Assembly (NCBI GenBank): GCA_021030915.1
Contig: JAGEMR010000018.1
Coordinates: 1-64,000, forward strand
Direction of reading: 5' to 3'
Source of the DNA: Astrothelium macrocarpum
Lineage: Eukaryota; Ascomycota; Dothideomycetes; Trypetheliales; Trypetheliaceae
DNA length: 64,000 nt
The notes below the pieces were generated by a model. It was given only the letters and a program-made list of their open reading frames with translations, ran no database searches and was not told the DNA's origin. Of the stretch, positions 34,464 to 44,789 are shown in pieces (the first letter of the stretch is position 1; each line of letters begins with the position of its first letter). Made by a program: the position numbers and the translations under genes.

Positions 34464-35801
34464 ATGCTGAGTGCTCGCGGACGGAATCTGATCTCATGGG
34501 ATATCGCATTCAATGTGATTGTATTCATCGTTCTTGTTCTGAGAGCTCTATCAGCTCGCGTACAAAGAAGACGAGTCCGGTTAGATGACTTATTCATAAT
34601 CGGCGCATACGTGTGTGGTCCCCAAATATCCATCTCAGTCCTGAATTTTGATAAGCTGATTCTGTTTGGTTGGTAACAAAAGGCGTCCCTTTGGGCGTTG
34701 CAAGGCATTGGGTTTTGGGGTACGCTTTTCTCAAGCCCAAAACTACTTCAAAGATCAAATCTCTGACAGAATCTTCACAAAGCAATTGAGAACAATCTAG
34801 GTGCTCATGTCGATGATGTCACACCGTCTCAAGCGGAAGCAATGCTCAAAGTACGATGCTACAAACTAATTTGGACACTTGGAATTTTGCTTACGAACAT
34901 ATAGATGACTTTGTCGTCAGGTTTCACCTGGACGCTTGCAACAATCTTGTGTAAGCTGTCGATTCTATGGCTATATACTATCATCTTCTCGACTCCAGCC
35001 TTTAAGCGAATAGTCTATGGCACAATGGTAGCTTGTGGCTGTTACGCTGTGGCTTTCATCCCAGTGTTTATGACACACTGCATACCGATACAGGCCTCGT
35101 GGGATCCTAATCCAGTAGTCCAAGAGACAAAATGCCGGCCCATTTACAAGCAAGAATTGTCTTCGGTAGCGATCAACCTGGTACTGGATATGCTTGTGGT
35201 CTTACTCCCAACGCCGATAGTATGGAAGCTACAAATCTCCACTGCAAAGAAGATATTGATCTCAGCCAACTTTAGTTTTGGTCTGGCGTAAGTGTTCTAG
35301 ATATGACTCGATCCAATCTTGATATCTGATAAACTCTCCAGTGTCGTAGCTATAATGATATGGCGGCTGGTGTATACAGTGCAGATAGCAGATTCTCTCG
35401 ACTGGACATATGAGCTTTATACCACGGCACTATTGAGCTGTCTCGAAATCTGGCTTGGAATTATTGCCGCAAGCCTGCCGACTCTGGCGCCACTTGGATC
35501 CCAGTTCCTCAGTCCGATGTACAAGCGCTACTTAAGCTCTTACTTCAGTAGATTCAGTTCCCTGGGGTCGAACGGTCGCCAAAAGACTTCGAGCAAATCC
35601 AAATCCCGCCATTTTGGCACCATAGAATCGTCAAAGAAAGATCACTTCAAGCTCAACGACTCCATTGAAGAGCCAGTGGAGCTTCTAGGAAACGGAAGAC
35701 TTGACTCAGTCTATCCCAAGTCTGCCAGCTTGTCTTCGAGCTATGGAAACGTTCGCGTTGCTCATGATATCGATATTCATTTCGAAGATCATATAGTTTA
35801 A
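34464..35801 (+). CDS. PTH11-like seven-transmembrane protein (fungal rhodopsin domain)
   Basis: Five exons: 34464-34610, 34683-34719 (a 37-bp microexon), 34783-34850, 34905-35287 and 35342-35801, about 364 residues. The microexon restores TM2 (GAYASLWALQGIGFW) in frame; intron 2 has a CTGAC branch 16 nt before its AG. The family hallmarks are visible: LDDLFIIGAY after TM1, GLGxH-like NNLGAHVDDVTP, TM3 with CKLSILWLY, the extracellular loop Cys pair, LPTPIVWKLQI, and the TELYTT-type YELYTTALLSCLEIWLG. The cytosolic tail is Ser/Lys-rich. Such proteins are putative G-protein-coupled receptors; ligand and signalling are unknown. Related genes are often found inside secondary-metabolite clusters. 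Confidence 0.82.
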
Positions 35802-36658
35802 GGAAATTGGGCCAAATGTCTATCTACAGTGTTTCTGAAAACCCTGTTACTTATTATTGGGTGGCTTGCACAGCCAGTTTGCAAATCACGGAAGATGTCT
35901 CTGATATCACTCGCCCCTGTACTCTATAGACAGGGAACGACTCAAGCATTTCCTGGAACTAAATGATTTTATCCAAGTGTATTACGGATTGCTGCCCGAA
36001 CTGGATTGGTGGTAATGGAAACTACCTTTTTCGGCTAGCGTAAACACAAGTAGCCAGTCGCCGTCTTTGCATTATTCTGACTACGCACTTCAGGCGATCA
36101 CTAAGACATCCCCTGTAGCCTGAACACATGATCGGTCTGAGGCTGTACAAAGACCCATAAAAGGCGAAACTAATTGACTAGACCCTTTTTTTTTTAAAGT
36201 GCTTTTCATTGGCTTGATATTGTAAAGACAAAAATTTAGCGTGATATAACTTTGGGTATGCGCCGCGTAGCCACCCGATGCAGTAGAATGTTCGCTTGCG
36301 ACCGATGAAACGGCAAACTGGGCGGGACGCAAGGCTAACGATTTCATTGGCACGCGAAAGTTCAGCTCCGGCGGCTGCGCTGACCATGTCCCTGTTGTAG
36401 GCAGCCAGAGCTACTCCACACCTGCCTTTGTCTGGATACAGCTTTGGGGCAGAGTGAATATTGTGCAATAAGATTCTACAGAACGTCATGATGTGACCGG
36501 CTTTGTTAATCACTGCACCTGGCCCCCTGTGGGTCCTACTGTTCAGATTTTGTAGGTGCCTATTTAAGCCTCCTCTAAGGATAGTAAGGCTGCCCAAGAA
36601 CCGGTTTGTCTTCCTTCTATCCTCCTTTTTCGCCAGATCCAACACGAAGCCTGTCATT
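35802..36658. other. Intergenic, promoter of the SDR gene
   Basis: No coding sequence recognised. It contains a T10 homopolymer near 36185. Confidence 0.45.
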
Positions 36659-37635
36659 ATGAAGCCTCCAGTGCCTTCTCTGACCCCAACCTGGCATAAT
36701 GATGTCTATCCTGCGATTGACCCGAAGAATCCCCAGCTGACACAGGCGGGACGCACTGTGATTGTTACCGGAGCTGTGAGCGAACACCCTCCTAGACGCT
36801 TACCAAGCTGACCGGTAGATTAGGGAAGCGGCATCGGCCGGGAGACAGCCATCGCTTTCGCTGCCGCGGGTGCTGAGCACGTGGTGCTTCTTGGCCGAAC
36901 CAAATCTACGCTTGACGAGACAAAGAAACAGATTCCTAGCACTGTCAAGACATCTGTCTTCGCGTGTGATGTGACTGACGAGACTGGAGTCAAGAACGTC
37001 GCTGCCTCTGTAGGAACCTGGCATGTCCTTGTGCTGAATGCCGGCTACATTTCGACTCCATCGAGTGTAGCCCAAGCATCGCTGAGTGAATACTGGCAGA
37101 ACTACGAGACAAACGTCAAGTCACTCATTATTGCTGTGCATTCGTTTCTCCCAACTGCTAGCTCCTCGCGGCCCGTCGTGCTGGCTAACACGGCGGGTAC
37201 TCTGTGCTTTCCGCCTGCCCAAGTCCCTGGTCTGTCTGGCTATCTATGTTCTAAGACTGCCCAGGTCAAGACGGTTGAATTTCTGGCCGCTGAGAATCCC
37301 GACAAGTTCTTCGCGAGCGTTCATCCGGGTCTAATAGAGACGACCATCTTCTCTCGGTCTGGTGCCAAGGCTGAAGCCCTGCCTATGGATACAGGTGAGT
37401 CTGCAAGCCAATCGTTTGTGAATTGAAGCTTCGAATGCTTATTCTTGTGACTATAGCTCAACTCCCGGCCGCTTTCATGGTGTGGCTCTCAAAGCCCGAG
37501 GCGCAATTCCTCAATGGCCGGACCATTTGGGCAAACTGGGATGTAGACGAACTGAAGGGTCAGCAGGAGGAGATTCAGGCCAAAAACCTTCTTGTAGCTG
37601 CCTATGCAGGGTGGCCGTTTGCTCATATGGGATAG
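36659..37635 (+). CDS. Short-chain dehydrogenase/reductase
   Basis: Three exons: 36659-36775, 36824-37394 and 37457-37635, 288 residues; introns of 48 and 62 bp. The Rossmann motif TGAGSGIGRE is created by the first splice. LGRTKS after beta-2 suggests NADP(H) preference. CDVTD, LNAGY (the NNAG motif) and YLCSK (catalytic YxxxK) follow. The usual catalytic Ser about 13 residues before that Tyr is not present: the stretch reads LANTAGTLCF, with Thr14 and Thr17 upstream the only hydroxyl candidates. The C-terminus (FLNGRTIWANWDVDEL) is typical of a fungal SDR subgroup common in secondary metabolism. It is codirectional with the 7TM and UbiA-type genes. Substrate unknown. Confidence 0.88.
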
Positions 37636-38523
37636 ACGGGCGGATGTAGCGCAATGGCGATCTAGTTATGGATCATGTAATTAAGAGTGCCGAACGTCAA
37701 TGTAGTCCAAAGGTACAACTATGCCAAGGAAGCCTCTGCTTCGACCAGCAGTTGAATGCATATTATTAAGTAGCCGAAGATTATTATTTGGTCTCCTCTG
37801 TTAACAGTTGCAAGTACACATGAAAGAGAAAAAGAACCTACTCCACGACTCCCATCAGGGCCCAAGGTCACTAAGAATGATTCCTGGAAGAGAACAACAT
37901 CGTCATTATATATTTTACGGAAGAAATCTAGACTTTTCTCGAGGCTTCCAGACCCAAAAAGAACCTCACTTCCGCGTTTCCTCAGTTCCATTATCGTTAG
38001 CACTGATAAATCAGAGTTGCGGCTTCGTCATCTAGCGTCCGGCAACGATGCATTGCTTGGAATAGGTAATGTCTCCGTAGTACCATGGGGTCGATCACCT
38101 GGAAAAGATTGCGCATATTTTCCTTGCTCAAACATCGGCTAAATCGGGATCCAGCTTATGCAGCTGGTGCGGCAAAATCGAGTCAGCTGGCATCAGCTAT
38201 TAAGTTGGGGGCTATCTCGTGGCGTTGGACGAGATTACTCCACTGTTATGCGAGTTAGTCTGAACGAGTCCCAGCGGATATTCTCCCCAGGCGTCAGCTT
38301 CCCTTTCGCTGTGCCACCACCGGCTCGCATATGGGGCTCCATGAGTTCATGTTTGAGTGTCTCCACAGCCTCAACGCTCCTACAGGGGCTCCCTGATATT
38401 TACTGGGACCCGCATGATGATCTCAACCAATATATTAAGGAAGGAAGGGAAGCGATGGACCTGTAAGTCATCATCATCTACAGCATTATTACCGGATATA
38501 GACGGCTTTTAGAAGCATCCACG
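37636..38523. other. Intergenic, upstream of the UbiA-type gene
   Basis: An open frame at 38158-38466 could be joined to the UbiA frame by a GTAAGT...ATAG intron of only 39 bp, which is shorter than any other intron here. I treat it as leader sequence rather than coding. Nothing else is recognised. Confidence 0.4.
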
Positions 38524-39552
38524 ATGTCAAGGACCATCCCCATTCATCCTTCGTCTACGAGCATCGCTTATTTGACACCCGAATCAACGCCTGCTTCGCC
38601 AGTATTGTTGAAAGGAGGGGGTCGTCCATCTCGCAATGTTTCGAGTTTCGAGAAGAGGTCATCTCATGGATGGGTCTACCGATTGAAAGAATGGTTGCTT
38701 AACGTTTGGCTCATCACTGAACATGACAACCTCACCTTCGTGATACCCAATACCGTATTCGGCATTGTCAGCGCTCTCTGCGGCCCGAGCCTAATCACGG
38801 GCCCGCAACCCACCACTTCGGCCATTCTTTGGAGGATTCCCCACGTAATTCTTTTCAATTGGACGAACCTCTTCATCTTTGATCTCGCAAATCAGAGACT
38901 GCCATCATCAGTAAAGGAAGACACGATCAACAAACCATGGCGACCCATTCCAAAGGGACGCCTGACACCAACCGACTACCGTTACATGTTGCAATGGGGC
39001 GGGCCTTTGATACTCGCCATCAACCACTTCTTTCTCGGGACGGGTGTCGAAACAGCGCTCCAGATAGCTGGCTGCTGGCTGTACAACGATCTCGGTGCCG
39101 GCGACGACAACTGGCTGTTGCGGAACGGGTGCATTGCGACAGCCTTTGCACTGTATAACTGGGGTAGCGTCAAGGTAGCCTCCGGGAGCGCGGCGCTCAC
39201 GCCTGAGGGATCACGATGGATCCTCACCATCAGCGCCATCATCCTCACTACCATGCACGTTCAAGACCTGAAGGACCAGGGCGGCGACGCAGTGCGCGGC
39301 CGTCGGACGATTCCTCTCGTGATGGGAGACCGGATTACTCGGTGGTCCATTGCTGTCACCATACCGTTCTGGACTGTCTACTGCTCGGTCTTTTGGGGAA
39401 AATCCATGTCGCTGGCCGCCGTGGCTTCGATGATCTTGGGGTGCTATGTTTCGGCTCGGTGTCTATACTTTCGCAACGTTGAGTCGGATCGCCGGACGTG
39501 GCAATTATGGTGTCTATGGACGCTAGTGCTTTACTTTATACCATTGGTTTAG
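38524..39552 (+). CDS. UbiA-superfamily membrane prenyltransferase / terpene-cyclase-like enzyme
   Basis: Single exon, 342 residues, with roughly eight or nine hydrophobic segments. The two UbiA active-site regions are recognisable. In the first, the canonical NDxxDxxxD...R..RPL motif appears as FDLANQ...EDTINKPWRPIPKGRLT. The second keeps its acids: DLKDQGGDAVRGRRTIPLVMGD. The Asp-to-Asn/Gln change in motif 1 fits a divergent fungal UbiA clade, to which the fumagillin-pathway beta-trans-bergamotene cyclase (Fma-TC) also belongs in broad terms; I cannot place this protein in that clade without an alignment. It should act in the ER membrane on an isoprenyl diphosphate, by prenyl transfer or cyclisation. 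It is the only candidate scaffold-forming enzyme among the neighbouring P450, FAD oxidase, SDR and UstYa-like genes. Confidence 0.85.
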   Translation: MSRTIPIHPSSTSIAYLTPESTPASPVLLKGGGRPSRNVSSFEKRSSHGWVYRLKEWLLNVWLITEHDNLTFVIPNTVFGIVSALCGPSLITGPQPTTSAILWRIPHVILFNWTNLFIFDLANQRLPSSVKEDTINKPWRPIPKGRLTPTDYRYMLQWGGPLILAINHFFLGTGVETALQIAGCWLYNDLGAGDDNWLLRNGCIATAFALYNWGSVKVASGSAALTPEGSRWILTISAIILTTMHVQDLKDQGGDAVRGRRTIPLVMGDRITRWSIAVTIPFWTVYCSVFWGKSMSLAAVASMILGCYVSARCLYFRNVESDRRTWQLWCLWTLVLYFIPLV

Positions 39553-41028
39553 TGTTCATGCGTGAAGAGTCTGTTCGCTCTTCAAGATTCCCGGAAAGAG
39601 AAGTTTAGAGAGTTGATCAGCCAGGATCCGCACAATAATTTTTAAATTCTGCAGATGTATAACAGTAAAAGCCTTTTGGAACTCTACCTCATCATTGGAC
39701 TCAGGTCTTCGATAGCATGACACCTGACCCTCTCATATCAAATGATTCGACACAATCGAAGACGCTAAGCGAACAGAATGCACTGAAACAGGGAAAAGTG
39801 CCTTCATATTCCAGCTTTTACTTCCCGCGAGCTCAAATTAGAGAAGCATATATCTGAAGACAGCTTCCCGGATATGGTCTGCAAATGAGTTGATGGGTAC
39901 AGCATTCTGAAGAAAGAGGATTGATGCTCTCACGACTACGTTTGAGAAAAGCTCCTGAAATTGTCAGAAGGCCCAGCAAAGAAAGGTAGAGACCACGTCC
40001 CTGCTCAATATATAGAAATATACACTGGGTCTAGGCTCAGGATATAGCTCAGTAGACCTCTCGCTCAGCTGATTCGACCTCTCGAAATCTCGAGCCAATC
40101 TGACCTCCCATTCTGAGAGGTCATTTGAGTCACATGACCAATTAATTTAACAATATAAAATCTGCTCTTCTTCGAAATCCAGAATGTATTCGGAAGTGAA
40201 TTGGAAATGAGAGGTCAGGTGAAGAAGCTGGGAGGCCAGATGAAGTGGTTTTACAAGAGATTCGGGTCAGATCAATTCTTGACCGGTCACATCAACTATA
40301 CGAGAGGTTAGGTGAGGTATAAAGTCGTCCGGGCTCGCCCATTCCATTTTGTCCGAGCGTGGTGAGTTTGATAAATGACCACTTCGTAGAAATAAGGTTA
40401 TTGAGGTAGTAAGCTAACACGAATAGGGAAGTTCCACCCATGGAACAACTGAGCCTGAGCGAGTCTCCAGCTTAATATTGGTACAAATGTGGTGCACCTC
40501 TCACATCATTCTTTAGACGCTCAGTTTATGCAGTGCTCCAGAGTTTTACCACACGATCCCTCTAATCTCACAAGCTATAATCCAAGCCAGAAGGAGCACG
40601 TCGTCCCAAGCACAAAAAAGGATGAAGCTACAGCATACCGTTCGATCGGGCCTGTTGGGATTTTGGCACTCTAACGACCATGAGCAGCTGTGAATATGGG
40701 GCTGGAGGGACAGGTCAAATGAGCCATCAGCTAAGTTGATTGCGAAACGCTTTTGAATGCCGGGGATCTATCCATCAATAGCCTAATCTGGTAGTGGGTA
40801 GAAGTTTGTGAGACTCGAAATTAAATGACATAAAACGCTAACACTGACTAGGCGATTGCCTCACATTGTTATGCCAGTAGGCTACATGGCTGTGGTTGAA
40901 GTGAAGAGCCCAACACTATGAACACGCACTTCCCTCAACAGATTTCAAAATCTCGACTGAAAACAACAAGCACAGTACACACTACCCGGAAATTACGAGA
41001 ATCAACTTCAGACCATCGCTTCAGCAAT
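39553..41028. other. Intergenic region containing a second MITE-like element
   Basis: No coding sequence recognised apart from a possible N-terminal extension of the NLR frame from 40918. The MITE-like copy at 40045-40319 is annotated separately. Confidence 0.5.
40045..40319 (-). mobile_element. MITE-like element, copy 2
   Basis: About 275 bp; its reverse complement aligns along the whole length with the element at 10361-10643. Left ends compare as TACCTCACCTAACCTCTC versus TACCTCACCAGACCTCTC; right ends share GAATCAGC..GAGAGGTC..GAGCTATA. It is bounded by TA on both sides and rich in GACCTCTC/GAGAGGTC. Non-coding. The two copies differ at many interior positions, so insertion or family expansion is not recent. 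Confidence 0.7.
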
Positions 41029-44000
41029 ATGGACCATCACTCGCATCCCTCGCAGCCTTCTCAAACCACTCAAACCACTCATACCTACAAAGACTATACG
41101 ATTGGGGTGGTCTGTGCCTTGGCAGTGGAGAAGGCAGCAGTTGATGCGATGTTGGATGAAGTTCATGACCCCTTGCCTCTCGACAGCCGCGACGAAAACA
41201 AATACACTATGGGCAAGATTGGAGTCCACAATGTTGCAGTCGCCTGTCTCCCGGCCGGTATGATTGGCAACAATTCGGCTGTAGCTGTGGCAAAGGACAT
41301 GATGCGCAGCTTTCCTATCAAAATTGGTCTTATGGTGGGAATTGGGGGAGGAGTATGGAGCAAGAAGACTGATATACGTCTAGGAGATGTTGCCGTTAGT
41401 CAGCCCACGGAAACCCACGGTGGGGTGGTGCAATGGGATTTTGGGAAGATGGAGAGTGGCGGTGTGTTCAGGCGAACGGGTTCGCTAAATAAGCCACCAA
41501 GGGTGCTTTTGAATGCTCTACAAGATGTGAAAGTCAAGCATCTAATAAAGGAAGACGGACTCAGCGAGCATCTGTCGAAAATGATAGCTGACAGGCCTTT
41601 CATGGCGAGGAAGTTCGTTCATCAAGGCGCCGAGAACGATAGACTGTACCTATCGACTTTCGACCATCGAGGAGGCGAAAATTGCGACGAATGCGGTACC
41701 GATAAAGGAATCGAAAAGCGGCCGCCACGTTCGACTTCAAGTCCACAAATCCATTACGGCAACATCGCGTCCGGAAATGAGGTAATGAAGGATGGATGCA
41801 CCCGGGATCGGATAGCACAGAAAGAAGGAGTGATCTGTTTTGACATGGAGGCTGCTGGATTGATGGATACGTTTCCGTGCATTGTGATTCGAGGCATCTG
41901 TGACTATGCAGACGCTCATAAAAACAAAAGGTGGCAGCCATTTGCAGCGGCGACAGCAGCAGCGTTTGCTAAGGAGCTATTGGGTGTTATCAAGAAGCAA
42001 GAAGTCGAAGCTCTGGTACCGACTGGTAAGTGAGCTACTACTACTCTATGCATTAGAAATGGCAGACTGGATGATAGGAGTCGAGCTGTACGTTCGACTG
42101 GTAATGTAGACTCCTAAACCATAATGCTTAGTGCTACCATCGAATGAATACTTTCACTAACTGCCGTTAAAGACGTCGTTGACTTTTCAACACCATTTAG
42201 CCTTGAAGGAGCCCCAAAACTCAAAAAAATCATTGATCGATCAGCTGAGATGGCGAGGCTCGAAGTACTCCTCCCGAATACACCGTCTGAAAGACAAAAA
42301 ATCTTTGTATTGCACGGGTTAGGTGGGATAGGCAAGACGCAGCCGGTTGTAGAATTCGCGCGACGTCACCGTCAGAAATTCACCTCGGTATTTTGGCTTG
42401 ACGGGCGAACCGGAAGTCTCGTCAAGCAAAGCATTGTGAAATGTGCAAGCCGAATTTCGCAGGGTCAAATCTCAGAAAGAAGCAGGAAATGTGCCACCAG
42501 CGGGAAAGGTGATATCGATGCCACCGTTCGGGAGGTACTCAGCTGACTTGCGCGACCAGATAATACTGACTGGTTACTTATCTTTGATGATATCGACTGC
42601 GAATGTGGGTCGCGAGTTGAAGATCCCGAGGCGTACAATGTCAACTGTTATCTTTCTGGAGCTGAACACGAATCTATCCTTATTACCACTCGATTAGCCC
42701 GACTTGAACAACTGGGTGCTTCACAGCAATTGATCAAAGTCAACAACGAGCAAGCTCAGGCTATTTTCGATAGCTGGTATAAGAAAGAATACGGTAAGTT
42801 AACCGACAACAATTCTGAATACTTAAGAAATATCCGAATTTGTTTTAATTTCTACAGATCAGGTTAAAGGCGAACGTCTGTTAATTCTATTGGACGGTCT
42901 CCCGTTAGCGATCACACAAGCTGGTGCATATCTACATGAAAGCGGAGTTAGCCTTGATAACTACCCTCGGTTCTACGAGCAGCAGTGGAAGGAGTTTATG
43001 CCATTGGACGGTGACGGGGACGACCCTCGGTTTTACGAGCAGCAGTGGAAAGAGTTCATGCCGTTGGACGGTGACGGGGACGACCCTCGGTTCTGCGAGC
43101 AGCAGTGGAAAGATTTTATGCAGTTGGACGATGACGGGGACGACCCTCGGTTCTGCGAGCAGCAGTGGAAAGATTTTATGCAGTTGGAAGATGACGGGGA
43201 TGTACTGCTTTAAGATTATTCGACACGAACCATTTGGACGATATGGGTCACCTCTTACAACAGATTACGGATGAAAGATGAACAGACAGCAAATTTACTC
43301 CTTTGGTCTTTTCTTGATAACAAGGATTTGTAGAGTGATGTTTTTATCGCTGCCTGTGCGAATTGTGTAATTGTCAAGAACATATTATTTGACTGGATCG
43401 GAGAAAAGGCAACAAAAAAAGTTGAATTCGCTAAGGCGATGCGAACCCTCCGAAATTACTCTATGATCGAAGTTGTCGAGAATGCAGAGGACTATGCCAT
43501 TCACCCAGTGCTCCACAAATGGGCATTTCACTATCAAAGCCAGCTTAATAATCAGAACCTATTTGGTTTAGCCTTGGTCGCAGTGGGCTGGGCTGTTCTA
43601 ATCTTTGAGTCGAGGAAGTCCTGGGACTTACAGCGTAGACTTCTACCGCATGCTTTGGCTTGTTTTTCACACCTCAGTACTAGAAATTTACTACGTATCT
43701 TTCATATTGAAGGGATCGATGCTATCAGCTGCAATAAAGTCGAGGAAGACAAAATGGGAACTGCAGTTTTCTTCATGGGGCGTCTTTGTAGAGGTTAAGA
43801 CAAGCTGGCGAAGGCTGAAATGATGATGCAATGGGCGCTACAAAGACAAGAGTACATATTAGGTCTAACACATCCGATAATACTGCATATAGCGCATGAA
43901 CAAGCCAAATCTGCAAATCCCAAAGCAAATTGGCCAAAGCTAAAGAAATGTACAAACGGGCGTTAGAAGGATTTGAAGGGCTCTACGGCTCAAAAGACGA

Positions 44001-44789
44001 GATAACACTTGCTACAGTTATTGGTCTTGGTGATGTTTATATTTCCCAAGGCAGGCCAATGGAAATAAAGAAATTGATTCTATGACTGTTGCCAAGACGT
44101 GAAGAGAGATCGCTTTCAAACGTTATATCGGAGTTCACTACATTTATCACGTTAGGATACCTTTATACATCTTTTATGTCGGTTAAGAAAGCAGAGATAA
44201 TATTCGAATTGGCATTGGAAGGGATGGAGATGCTGCTAGGTACAAAAAACACAACAACTCTTGATACGATCAGTGGCCAGGCCAAACTCTATTTACTCAT
44301 GGATAAGTTGACGAAAGCAGAGACAAACTATAAACGGGCTGTGCAAGGATATGAAGAGATACTAGGTCTGAAACATCCAGAGACACTGAATGCTGTCGAA
44401 GGTTTGGGTCATGTTTATCGAGCTCAAGGCAGACTGCAGAATCAGAGCGCATATGGGAAAGGGCGCTGCAAGCAAAGGAAGAGATGTTCGGCTTGAAAAA
44501 CATCTTCACCGTGCAGACAGTCTTGAACTTGACTGTGCTCTACATAAACAACGGCAAGCTGTCTGAGACGGAGATGATTATGAATAGGGCGCAGCAAGAG
44601 TTCCTAGACCCACAATATCACTTTCGTGGTGCCTATATCGCCGTTCGATTGCACCTTATTTTATTGCAATTTTGTAAGGCTATAGAAAACGACCTACAGC
44701 TCAACTATTATTACTATCTTACATTGGAGCATTTGCGGGATATCTCGGAATCGACATTCAAAAATCCTTGGGAATTTGAGCCGATCTAG
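41029..44789 (+). pseudogene. Disabled NLR: PNP_UDP effector domain, NB-ARC, TPR repeats
   Basis: The N-terminal nucleoside-phosphorylase-like domain (to 42025) is fully open: YTIGVVCALAVEKAAVDAML, LMVGIGGGV, NKPPRVLL, FDMEAAGLMDTFPC, RGICDYADAHKNKRW. An intron (42026-42172) leads to an NB-ARC domain with P-loop GLGGIGKTQ and Walker B LLIFDDID; a second intron is 42794-42857. Downstream the frame is broken by stops at 42544 (TGA), 43211 (TAA), 43331 (TAG), 43796 (TAA) and 44083 (TGA), and by frameshifts near 43.91 kb and 44.44 kb. Conserved TPR text (KAKEMYKRALEGFEGLYG) continues in shifted frames to 44789. Intact relatives are fungal NLRs in allorecognition or defence. The PNP part alone (ATG 41029, or 40918 for a longer N-terminus) could still be translated. 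Confidence 0.9.
42964..43203 (+). repeat. 60-bp in-frame minisatellite, four copies
   Basis: Units start at 42964, 43024, 43084 and 43144, each encoding a 20-residue repeat of the form PRFYEQQWKEFMPLDGDGDD. Units 1 and 2 share FYEQQWKEFMPL, while units 3 and 4 share FCEQQWKDFMQL, so a two-step duplication is likely. The first unit corresponds to the normal single RFYEQQWKE segment of NB-ARC-type fungal NLRs. Confidence 0.9.

Noticed and set aside
38158..38466. An open frame that could extend the UbiA-type protein at its N-terminus
   Set aside because: The join needs a 39-bp intron, shorter than any other in the window, and the UbiA frame already starts with a good ATG.
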